Assembly: GCA_030841195.1 (NCBI GenBank)
Contig: JAVEDA010000429.1
Coordinates: 1-6,485 of the forward strand
Direction of reading: 5' to 3'
DNA from: Actinomycetota bacterium
GTDB taxonomy: Bacteria > Actinomycetota > Actinomycetes > JACCUZ01
DNA: 6,485 bases
Position numbers and translations under genes: made by a program. Below the pieces are notes generated by a model that had not been told where the DNA came from, ran no database searches, and saw only the letters and a list, made by a program, of their open reading frames with translations. Positions 1 through 5,786 of this stretch are shown here, in pieces (within the stretch, counting starts at the first letter, position 1; each line of letters starts with the position of its first letter).

Positions 1-1849
1 TGTCGCCGCTCTTGTCGTACTCCTCGCGCATCCGGGCCAGGATGAACACCTCGTAGTCCATCGACAGGCCGAACAGGAACGCGAAGATCAGCACCGGCAG
101 CCAGAAGGTCACGGCCCCCGTCGGGGCAATGCCGAAGATCTGCTCGGACCCATGGCCGTTCTGCCAGAACAGCACGGTCGCGCCGAAGGTCGCGCTGACC
201 GAGATGATGTTGAGCAGCACGGCCTTGATCGGGAGCACGATCGAGCGGAACGTGCGCACCAGCAGCACGAACGTCACGAACGCGATCAGGCCCAGGCTGT
301 AGGGGAACTTCTTGTAGACCGCGTTGATGTAGTCGAGCACCGTCGCCCCGACGCCGGCGATGCCGACCACTCCCGGGACTCCGTCCAGGGCGGCGCTCAC
401 GTCGTTGACCACCTGGGCCTTGGTCGAGTCGACCGTCTCCTCGGTCGGGATGACGCCGACCAGCGCGGAGTCGCCTTTCCGCCACTGCGGGGTGTCCGGA
501 GCGAAGGCGGCCGACACGCCGTCGACCTTGGCGGCGCGGGTCGCGGCTTCCTCGGCGGCTGCGGCCGAGCTCTTCCCCTCGATCAGCACCTCGATCGGCG
601 ACACGATGCCGCCGGGGACGCCGCCGTCGCGCAGCCGCTGGAGCTGCTCGTAGGCCGGGCCGCTGCTGGACAGCGAGCCGGTCTGGGCCTGCCCGATCTT
701 GATGCCGAAGATGGGGATGATCAGGGCCCCGAGGATGATCAAGGCGACCCCGGTGGCCACCCAACGCCACCGGACGACGAGGCGCGCCCAGGCCGTCCAG
801 GCACGTGACGGCTTGTCCTCGTGCCGGATCCTCGGCCAGTCGACCCGCGGCCCGATGCCGCCCAGCAGGGCGGGCAGCAGAGTGAGGATCACCGCGGTGC
901 TGACCAGTGGGATCAGCATGCCGCCGAGGCCCATGCTCCGCAGCAGCGGCACGGGGATGACCAGCAGGGCACAGAGGCTGATGGCGACGGTGCCCGCACT
1001 CGCGACGACGGCATGGCCGGCGTACTGCATGGCGATGACCACAGCGTCGTGGTTGTCATGGCCGTGGGCCCGCTCCTCGCGCCATCGGTTCACCACGAGC
1101 AGCGAGTAGTCGACCGCCACACCGAGACCCACCAGGGCGATGAGGAACTGCACGACGAAGCTGATGTCGATGACGTACGTGCCGATCAGCACGATGGTGA
1201 ACGTCGTGAGGATCGACACCGCGGCGATCAGCAGCGGCATGAAGGCGAGGAACGAGGCGAACAGGAACAGCAGCACGGCCAGCGCGCCGAGCCCGCCGAG
1301 CAGGGTCTCGGCCAGCAGGCTCGGCCCTTCGGGGTCGTCTGAGCCCTGGGCGAGCTGCTGGTAGCCGGTCACGCCGAAGTCGAAGCCGGTGTCCTTGCTC
1401 GCCTGGGCGAGGATCGGCTTCATGGCGACGTCGGGCAAGACGTCGGTGAAGCTCTCGAACGGTTTCGGGTAGATCATCGCGTAGGTGGTGCGGCCGTCGT
1501 CGGTGAGGAAGACGTCGTTGTTGGTCTGCTCGTAGTCGACCATCCGGGTGCCGGGCAGCGCCTTGTTGATCGCGTCGAACACCGGCGTGATCTTCGCCAT
1601 CTCGGCCTTGACGGTGGTGCCCTCAGGGACCGTGACGACCGCGATGGTCGGCGGGTTGGAGCCGCCGTTGCCGAACGTGTCGAGCAGCTGCTTCTCGGTC
1701 TCGTAGCCGGGCTGCCCGGGCAGCGAGAAGTCGACGACAAGCCGCTTGCTGGTCTGGGTGGTGGCGAAGGCGCCGACCCCGAACATCAGCAGCCAGAACA
1801 GCATCACCAGACGCCGGTGGCGCAGGACGAACTCGGCAAGACGGACCAT
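1..1849 (-). CDS. MMPL-family (RND-type) membrane transporter, C-terminus cut by window edge
   Basis: An inner-membrane exporter of the MMPL/RND superfamily, which uses the proton gradient to move lipids, siderophores or drugs; the substrate cannot be read from sequence. 616 residues are visible. TM1 is at about residues 13-31, followed by a periplasmic domain (about 32-178), TM2-TM6 (about 181-333), a short cytoplasmic linker, TM7 (about 362-382), a second periplasmic domain (about 383-515), then TM8-TM10. The two proton-relay Asp-Tyr pairs typical of the family are both present: D247-Y248 in GLGVAVDYSLL and D598-Y599 in GLSMDYEVF. The window ends inside the loop after TM10, so TM11-TM12 and the tail, roughly 100 residues or more, are missing. 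The ATG at 1847-1849 was chosen because GGGGAG (1856-1861, minus strand) lies 6 nt upstream and the protein starts with a short basic cytoplasmic stretch before TM1, as in the family. The upstream gap of 111 nt holds promoter-like elements, so it is probably transcribed separately from the glucosidase gene. Family assignment is secure; physiological role is not. Confidence 0.95.
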   Translation of the reverse strand, partial: MVRLAEFVLRHRRLVMLFWLLMFGVGAFATTQTSKRLVVDFSLPGQPGYETEKQLLDTFGNGGSNPPTIAVVTVPEGTTVKAEMAKITPVFDAINKALPGTRMVDYEQTNNDVFLTDDGRTTYAMIYPKPFESFTDVLPDVAMKPILAQASKDTGFDFGVTGYQQLAQGSDDPEGPSLLAETLLGGLGALAVLLFLFASFLAFMPLLIAAVSILTTFTIVLIGTYVIDISFVVQFLIALVGLGVAVDYSLLVVNRWREERAHGHDNHDAVVIAMQYAGHAVVASAGTVAISLCALLVIPVPLLRSMGLGGMLIPLVSTAVILTLLPALLGGIGPRVDWPRIRHEDKPSRAWTAWARLVVRWRWVATGVALIILGALIIPIFGIKIGQAQTGSLSSSGPAYEQLQRLRDGGVPGGIVSPIEVLIEGKSSAAAAEEAATRAAKVDGVSAAFAPDTPQWRKGDSALVGVIPTEETVDSTKAQVVNDVSAALDGVPGVVGIAGVGATVLDYINAVYKKFPYSLGLIAFVTFVLLVRTFRSIVLPIKAVLLNIISVSATFGATVLFWQNGHGSEQIFGIAPTGAVTFWLPVLIFAFLFGLSMDYEVFILARMREEYDKSGD

Positions 1850-1868
1850 CAGGAACTCCCCAGGGCAG

Positions 1869-1884
1869 GTTCGGCAACCCGAAC
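1869..1884. promoter_or_regulatory. 16-bp dyad overlapping the transporter -10, possible operator
   Basis: GTTCGG (1869-1874) and CCGAAC (1879-1884) form a perfect 6-bp inverted repeat with a 4-bp centre. It overlaps the proposed -10 hexamer and the expected start site of the MMPL gene. Its size and position would suit a dimeric repressor such as a TetR- or MarR-family protein, and MMPL transporters in actinobacteria are often under TetR control. It is too short and lacks a T-run, so it is not a convincing terminator. With 6-bp arms in GC-rich DNA, chance occurrence is possible. Confidence 0.3.
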
Positions 1885-1912
1885 GCTAGGGGAGACCTCC
1901 GACAGCCGTCAG
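1883..1912 (-). promoter_or_regulatory. Putative sigma-70-type promoter for the MMPL transporter
   Basis: On the minus strand a -35-like CTGACG (plus coordinates 1907-1912) is followed after 18 nt by a -10-like TAGCGT (1883-1888). TAGCGT keeps the T, A and final T of the TANNNT pattern, and CTGACG keeps the TGAC core of TTGACA. A transcript starting about 7 nt beyond the -10 would have a leader of roughly 25-30 nt carrying the GGGGAG ribosome site. The prediction rests on hexamer matches and position only. Its attraction is that a direct repeat lies just upstream of the -35 and a dyad overlaps the -10, as expected for a regulated promoter. Confidence 0.4.
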
Positions 1913-1926
1913 TCTCATCGGTCGGA

Positions 1927-1946
1927 GTTCAGGGATTGTTCAGGGA
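1927..1946 (-). promoter_or_regulatory. 11-bp-period direct repeat, candidate response-regulator site
   Basis: The 9-mer GTTCAGGGA occurs at 1927-1935 and again, identical, at 1938-1946 on the plus strand, one DNA helical turn apart. On the minus strand it reads TCCCTGAAC twice, ending about 14 bp upstream of the proposed -35 of the transporter promoter. Tandem half-sites at 11-bp spacing are the usual binding layout for OmpR/PhoB-family response regulators; the actinobacterial PhoP box, built on GTTCACC-like units every 11 bp, is one example of similar form. The repeat is seen directly; the regulator type is inference. No regulator gene lies in the window. Confidence 0.45.
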
Positions 1947-1960
1947 GATCCCCGAGCCGG

Positions 1961-3646
1961 TCAGCGCAGGCGCAGCCAGACGGCGGCCTCACCCGGCAGC
2001 CGGGTCTCGCCATCCGGACCGTGCTCCAGGGCGGTGCTGGCCACCAGCACCTCGTCGTACGCCGGGAGAGGCACCGCCGCATCGGTGCACGCGACCACGC
2101 AGACCACCGAGGACCCGTCCGCCGTCAGCCGCCGGAAGGCGAGCGACCCCTCGGGCGAGGGCAGCCAGTCCACGGTCTGGGCGACCGTGAGGGCCCGCCG
2201 GTGCGCCAGCGCGCTGCGGTAGAGCTCGAGGGTCGAACCCGCGACTCCCTGCTCGGCCTGCACGGACAGCCCCGCGAAGGACGCGGGCTGCGGGAGCCAG
2301 GGATCGCCGCTGCCGAAGCCGAGCGAGGGGCCGTCGGTGGTCCACGGGATCGGCACCCGGCAGCCGTCCCGGCCCCGGACCCGGTGCTCGGAGCGCTCCC
2401 AGATCGGGTCGGCGAGGACGTCCTCGGGCAGGTCGACGACCTCCGGCAGGCCGAGCTCCTCGCCCTGGTAGACGTAGGCGGAGCCAGGCAGCGCGAGCAT
2501 CAGCAGGGTGGCGGCGCGAGCCCGGCGCAGGCCCAGGGCCGGGTCGAGCGGCGTGTTCGGCCCGACCCGGGCCTCGTCGGTGACACCGCCGCCGGTGGAG
2601 TCCAGCCGCGCGTACCGGGTCGCGTGCCGGGTGACGTCGTGGTTGGACAGCACCCAGGTCGCTGGCGCGCCGACCACCGCAGCCGCGGCGAGGCACTTGT
2701 CGATGGTCGCGCGCAGCTCGGCGGCATCCCACGGCGCGCGGACGAAGGCGAAGTTGAACGCCGTGTGCAGCTCGTCGGCGCGGGTGTAGCGGGCCAGCCG
2801 GTCAGGGGAGTCGACCCACGCCTCGGCCACGAAGGTCCGGTCGGCGCCGAAGGTGTCGCTGACCGACCGCCACCCGCGGTAGACCTCGTGCACCTCGTCG
2901 CGGTCCCAGAACGGGTGGTGCGGGCCCTCGTGCGGCACCAGGACCGCCTCCGCCTCGGACCCGACGTCGGGGAAGCTCTGGTCCTTCTTCAGCGAGTTGG
3001 CCACGTCGATCCGGAAGCCGTCGACGCCGCGGTCCAGCCAGAACCGCAGGATGTCCTCGAACTCCGTCACGACCTCCGGGTTCTCCCAGTTGAAGTCGGG
3101 CTGCTCCGGGGCGAACAGGTGGAGGTACCACTCGCCGTCCGGCAGCCGGGTCCAGGCCGGCCCGCCGAAGGCCGACTCCCAGTCGGTCGGGGCCAGCTCG
3201 CCGTGCTCCCCGCGGCCGGGCCGGAACACGTACCGCTCGCGCTCCGGGCTGCCGGGACCGGCCGCGAGGGCTGCCTGGAACCAGCGGTGCTGGTCGGAGG
3301 AGTGGTTCGGGACGATGTCGATGATGACCCGCAGGCCGAGCCCATGCGCGTCGGCAATCATCGCGTCGGCGTCCGCCAGGGTGCCGAAGAGCGGCTCGAT
3401 GTCGCGGTAGTCGGCGACGTCGTACCCGCCGTCCGCCATCGGTGACGGGTAGAACGGCGTGATCCAGATCGCGTCGGCGCCCAGGTCGCGCAGGTACGGC
3501 AACCGGGACCGGATGCCGGCGAGGTCACCGATGCCGTCGCCGTCGCCGTCGGCGAAGCTGCGGATGTAGATCTGGTAGATGACAGCGGTGCGCCACCAGA
3601 GGACGTCGGCGCGGGTCTGGGCGGTCGCGGGGTGGCTCACGGGCAT
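1961..3646 (-). CDS. aglA: GH13 alpha-glucosidase (oligo-1,6-glucosidase/AglA type)
   Basis: A cytoplasmic retaining glycoside hydrolase that releases glucose from the non-reducing end of short alpha-glucosides; no signal peptide is visible. Numbered from the ATG at 3644-3646 it is 561 residues, normal for the family. The (beta/alpha)8 barrel starts with AVIYQIYIRSF (21-31) and a calcium-loop-like DGDGDGIGD (33-41). Conserved regions follow: DIVPNH (110-115), QPDFN (182-186, close to the QPDLN mark of oligo-1,6-glucosidase relatives), GFRIDVAN with nucleophile D214, FVAEAW with acid/base E275, and SNHD with transition-state stabiliser D337. A C-terminal beta domain occupies roughly the last 80 residues. 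Val215 after the nucleophile is often linked to alpha-1,6 activity. The start is uncertain: the ATG at 3661 has GGAG directly abutting it, the ATG at 3646 has a close AGG, and a GTG at 3640 has CAGGA about 9 nt upstream. It lies about 40 nt after the globin stop and probably shares its transcript. Confidence 0.93.
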   Translation of the reverse strand: MPVSHPATAQTRADVLWWRTAVIYQIYIRSFADGDGDGIGDLAGIRSRLPYLRDLGADAIWITPFYPSPMADGGYDVADYRDIEPLFGTLADADAMIADAHGLGLRVIIDIVPNHSSDQHRWFQAALAAGPGSPERERYVFRPGRGEHGELAPTDWESAFGGPAWTRLPDGEWYLHLFAPEQPDFNWENPEVVTEFEDILRFWLDRGVDGFRIDVANSLKKDQSFPDVGSEAEAVLVPHEGPHHPFWDRDEVHEVYRGWRSVSDTFGADRTFVAEAWVDSPDRLARYTRADELHTAFNFAFVRAPWDAAELRATIDKCLAAAAVVGAPATWVLSNHDVTRHATRYARLDSTGGGVTDEARVGPNTPLDPALGLRRARAATLLMLALPGSAYVYQGEELGLPEVVDLPEDVLADPIWERSEHRVRGRDGCRVPIPWTTDGPSLGFGSGDPWLPQPASFAGLSVQAEQGVAGSTLELYRSALAHRRALTVAQTVDWLPSPEGSLAFRRLTADGSSVVCVVACTDAAVPLPAYDEVLVASTALEHGPDGETRLPGEAAVWLRLR

Positions 3647-3686
3647 GATCCTGCCGAACATCTCCGCCCCCGAGATCGGCGGCCCA

Positions 3687-4079
3687 CTATCCGGGCTGGT
3701 TCACCATGCTGTGCGCGGCCATCTCCAGGTAGTCCCAGAGCATCACGGCCGCACTCTCCGGCAGGTCCAGCGAGTCGACTGCCGCGCGCATGTGCCGCAG
3801 CCATGCGTCCCGCTCGGCAATGCCGATGGCGAACGGGGCATGCCGCATCCGCAGCCGCGGGTGTCCCCGCTGCTCCTGGTAGGTGCGCGGGCCGCCCCAG
3901 TACTGGACGAGGAACATCCGCAGCCGCTCCTCGGCGCCGGCCAGGTCCGGCTCGGGGTAGAGCGGGCGCAGCAGCGGGTCCTCGGCCACCCCGTCGTAGA
4001 AGTGGTGGACCAGCCGCCGGAAGGTCTCCTCGCCGCCCACGGCGTCGTAGAAGGTGGGCGCTGACTCCGGAATATCCAC
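3687..4079 (-). CDS. glbO: Group II truncated haemoglobin (trHbO/GlbO type)
   Basis: A small cytoplasmic haem protein of the 2-on-2 globin class, linked in actinobacteria to oxygen, nitric oxide or peroxide chemistry. From the GTG at 4077-4079 it has 130 residues, matching the family. By alignment from memory with M. tuberculosis trHbO, B10 is Tyr28, CD1 is Tyr41, E7 is Ala49, E11 is Leu53, the proximal F8 haem ligand is His80 (in RLRMRHAPF) and the group II G8 Trp is Trp93 (in ERDAWLRHM). The stretches AEERLRMFLVQYWGGP and EMAAHSMVN are typical of the group. The frame stays open upstream to 4214, but that extension (MSLPSGRW...) resembles no globin N-terminus and would run into osmC, so the internal GTG, 9 residues before FYDAVGG, is preferred. 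No clear ribosome site precedes it. It diverges from osmC and is followed at short distance by the alpha-glucosidase, a pairing also found in Mycobacterium. Confidence 0.95.
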   Translation of the reverse strand: MDIPESAPTFYDAVGGEETFRRLVHHFYDGVAEDPLLRPLYPEPDLAGAEERLRMFLVQYWGGPRTYQEQRGHPRLRMRHAPFAIGIAERDAWLRHMRAAVDSLDLPESAAVMLWDYLEMAAHSMVNQPG

Positions 4080-4171
4080 GTCTGCAATCGTGTCAGACGA
4101 GTAGCGGCCGGTTTCCTTGAGGACTGCTGCTCGCAACGCCCGCTCACCGACGCACGCAGGAGGACACCCGC
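4080..4171. promoter_or_regulatory. Divergent intergenic region between glbO and osmC
   Basis: These 92 bp must carry the start signals for both the leftward globin gene and the rightward osmC gene. The only secure element is the osmC ribosome site AGGAGG at 4158-4163. A small dyad, TCGT-GTCAG-ACGA (4088-4100), sits next to the globin start. A TTGAGG at 4117-4122 could be a -35 for osmC, but no acceptable -10 follows at 16-18 nt. No OhrR-like AT-rich palindrome is present. Promoter positions are therefore not assigned. Confidence 0.5.
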
Positions 4172-4597
4172 ATGGCTGCCACCCGCACTGCCAACGCCCA
4201 CTGGGAAGGCTCACTGAAGGAAGGGAAGGGGCAGGTGTCGCTGGACTCGTCCAAGCTCGGCGCCTACGACGTCACCTGGGCCGCCCGCTCGAACGAGCCG
4301 GACGGCATGACCAGCCCGGAGGAGCTGATCGCGGCCGCGCACTCGACCTGCTTCTCGATGTCGCTGTCGAACGAGCTGACCAAGGCCGGTCACACCGTCG
4401 AGACGATCGACACCAAGGCCGACGTGACCTTCCAGCCGGGTGAGGGCATCACCGGCAGCCACCTGACCACCCGCGCGGTGGTGCCCGGCCTGTCGCCCGA
4501 GGAGTTCGCCGCCTTCGCCGAGGGCGCCAAGGCGAACTGCCCGGTCAGCGCCGCCCTCACCGGCACCACCATCACCCTCGACGCCACCCTCGCCTGA
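4172..4597 (+). CDS. osmC: OsmC-family thiol peroxidase (peroxiredoxin)
   Basis: A cytoplasmic, usually dimeric, cysteine-based peroxidase that reduces organic hydroperoxides. The 141 residues match the length of E. coli OsmC. The two redox cysteines are Cys60 in AAHSTCFSM, the expected peroxidatic residue, and Cys123 in KANCPVSAAL, the resolving residue. Arg39 (WAARS) and Glu50/Glu51 (SPEEL) sit where the family has its catalytic Arg and Glu. The signature TSPEELIAAAHSTCF also favours OsmC over Ohr, although separation of the two groups needs a tree. The ATG at 4172 is supported by a perfect AGGAGG at 4158-4163 with 8-nt spacing. Third codon positions are almost all G or C, which together with the strong ribosome site suggests good expression. 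It is the only plus-strand gene here, divergent from the globin and convergent with mscS, with a long hairpin downstream. Confidence 0.95.
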   Translation: MAATRTANAHWEGSLKEGKGQVSLDSSKLGAYDVTWAARSNEPDGMTSPEELIAAAHSTCFSMSLSNELTKAGHTVETIDTKADVTFQPGEGITGSHLTTRAVVPGLSPEEFAAFAEGAKANCPVSAALTGTTITLDATLA

Positions 4598-4626
4598 CCC
4601 GGGAGTCGACCACGTAAAGCACGCGC

Positions 4627-4668
4627 GCGGACGCTTCAGCACGAGTGCACACGTGCTGAGGCGTCCGC
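4627..4668. terminator. Hairpin between convergent osmC and mscS, probable bidirectional terminator
   Basis: Arms 4627-4643 and 4652-4668 pair over 17 bp around an 8-nt loop (4644-4651); 16 pairs are Watson-Crick and one (T4635 with G4660) is a G-T wobble on the plus strand, an A-C mismatch on the minus strand. It lies 30 nt after the osmC stop and 52 nt beyond the mscS stop. Neither side is followed by a proper T-run, which is common for high-GC actinobacterial terminators. The structure is seen directly; terminator function is inferred from its place between converging genes. Confidence 0.75.
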
Positions 4669-4684
4669 CGGCGTGATGAGGCAA

Positions 4685-4736
4685 CGTACGCCGGTCAGAG
4701 CTGGCCGAGCCGTACGCAGGTCAGGGCTGGCCGGCT
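4685..4736. repeat. 26-bp tandem duplication across the mscS stop codon
   Basis: Two adjacent copies, 4685-4710 and 4711-4736, both start with CGTACGC. The first 23 positions of each copy agree at 21 sites. The right copy contains the end of mscS including its stop (plus-strand TCA at 4721-4723); the left copy carries the corresponding TCA at 4695-4697 just downstream of the gene. Because 26 is not a multiple of three, the two TCA triplets are in different minus-strand frames. It looks like a short slippage duplication that has since gained a few substitutions. Confidence 0.8.
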
Positions 4737-5725
4737 GCGCCCGGGAACGCCGGCGGCGGCACCCGGACGCCCTCGCGGTCGAAGGCCTCCTTGATCCGCT
4801 CGCGCAGCTCCCGCTGCACCCCGAAGTGCTCGTTCGGGGCGCACTTCACGATCACCCGGATCGTCACCGACGTCCCCGTCATCGACTCGACGCCGGCCAC
4901 CGTCGGCGGCTCCAGGATCTTGTCCTGCCAGCCGTCCTCCCCGGCCATCGCCGCCGCGGTCTCGCCCATCAGGCGCTGCACCCGCGGGATGTCCTCGCTG
5001 TAGGCAACCGACATGTCCACGATGCCGGTGGACCAGCCCTGGCTGTGGTTGCCGACCTGCAGGATCTCGCCGTTGCGCACGTACCAGACGACGCCGGTGC
5101 CGTCGCGCAGCCGGGTCACTCGCAGGCCGACCGCCTCGATCGTGCCGACGGTGCCCATGCCGGTGTCGACCAGGTCGCCGACGCCGTACTGGTCCTCGAG
5201 GATCAGGAAGATGCCGGACAGGAAGTCCTTCACCAGCGACTGGGCGCCGAAGCCGACCGCGACCCCCACGATGCCGGCACTGGCCAGCAGTGGACCGATC
5301 GGCAGCCCGACCACGTCGAGGATCATCAAAGCGGTGATGCTGGCGATGATCCCCGTCGTCACGCTGCGCAGCACCGAGGACATGGTCTCGGCCCGCTGCC
5401 GGCGGCGTTCGGAGAGCACCGGGTTGCCGAGCAGCTTGCCGGCGTGGCCCTTGGCGAGCACGCCGGGGACGGTGCCCTCGGCGGCGCCGGCGGCGATCCG
5501 CCGGATCACCCGGTGCACCAGGAACCGGACCAGCGCGGCCAGCAGCAGGATGACGAGGATCTGCACCGGCTTGGCGAGCAGCCAGTCCGACGACTCGGCC
5601 AGCCACTTGTTGCTGGTCCGGTCGTAGACCCAGTCGCAAAAGGTGCCGGTCTGCTTGTCGTCCACGCAGCTGCGGAACCGGATCAGGTCGATCGTCGGGA
5701 CGGACGTGGTGGCCGCGAACGGCAC
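4721..5725 (-). CDS. mscS: MscS-family mechanosensitive ion channel
   Basis: A small-conductance mechanosensitive channel of the inner membrane that opens under membrane tension to release solutes during hypo-osmotic shock. The 334 residues are somewhat more than the 286 of E. coli MscS. Predicted membrane segments are at about 53-72, 116-138 and 143-176. The last is the pore-lining helix, rich in Gly/Ala (ASAGIVGVAVGFGAQSLVKD), followed by the conserved FLSGIFLILEDQYGVGDLV entry to the beta domain. A cytoplasmic alpha/beta vestibule domain runs from about 180 to 320, ending in a Pro-rich tail. The N-terminal 50 residues, expected outside the membrane, hold Cys20 and Cys30. The GTG at 5723-5725 was chosen because GGGAGG (5733-5738, minus strand) lies 7 nt upstream. 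It follows the S9 peptidase stop by 61 nt and could be co-transcribed with it. Its 3' end lies in a 26-bp tandem repeat. Family is secure; ion selectivity is unknown. Confidence 0.93.
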   Translation of the reverse strand: MPFAATTSVPTIDLIRFRSCVDDKQTGTFCDWVYDRTSNKWLAESSDWLLAKPVQILVILLLAALVRFLVHRVIRRIAAGAAEGTVPGVLAKGHAGKLLGNPVLSERRRQRAETMSSVLRSVTTGIIASITALMILDVVGLPIGPLLASAGIVGVAVGFGAQSLVKDFLSGIFLILEDQYGVGDLVDTGMGTVGTIEAVGLRVTRLRDGTGVVWYVRNGEILQVGNHSQGWSTGIVDMSVAYSEDIPRVQRLMGETAAAMAGEDGWQDKILEPPTVAGVESMTGTSVTIRVIVKCAPNEHFGVQRELRERIKEAFDREGVRVPPPAFPGAAGQP

Positions 5726-5786
5726 GGGGGAGCCTCCCAGGGGACGGGGTCGGGTGCGCCGTTCGAGGCTATCGAGTGAGGGGACG

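Noticed and set aside
152..1342. Plus-strand frames opposite the MMPL gene, rich in Asp, Arg, His, Gln and Glu.
   Set aside because: They mirror membrane-helix codons of the transporter and show no recognisable domain or ribosome site.
1817..3445. Long open frame on the plus strand (over 540 codons) opposite the alpha-glucosidase gene.
   Set aside because: Its translation is rich in Arg, Gly, Pro and Val without any domain, and it runs antisense to a gene with a full set of GH13 motifs. Such mirror frames are routine in high-GC coding DNA.
3664..3682. Small hairpin (CCGCC/GGCGG) between the globin stop and the glucosidase start.
   Set aside because: A 5-bp stem with a 9-nt loop is expected by chance in GC-rich DNA and lacks a T-run, so no terminator is called.
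4098..4117. GGAAAC followed by CGTC on the minus strand upstream of the globin, resembling an ECF sigma-factor promoter.
   Set aside because: The spacer is only 11 nt, too short for the roughly 16-nt spacing of ECF promoters.
4080..4214. N-terminal extension of the globin frame to an ATG at 4214.
   Set aside because: The extra 45 residues (starting MSLPSGRW) are unlike globin sequence, contain several Cys and Pro, and would overlap the osmC start and its ribosome site.
5763..5775. Short dyad TCGA-GGCTA-TCGA between the peptidase and mscS.
   Set aside because: Four-base arms are too short to support an operator or terminator.
4673..5779. Long open frame on the plus strand opposite mscS.
   Set aside because: The protein is low-complexity (His, Asp, Arg, Gln, Gly rich) and antisense to a clear MscS channel; it is a high-GC shadow frame.
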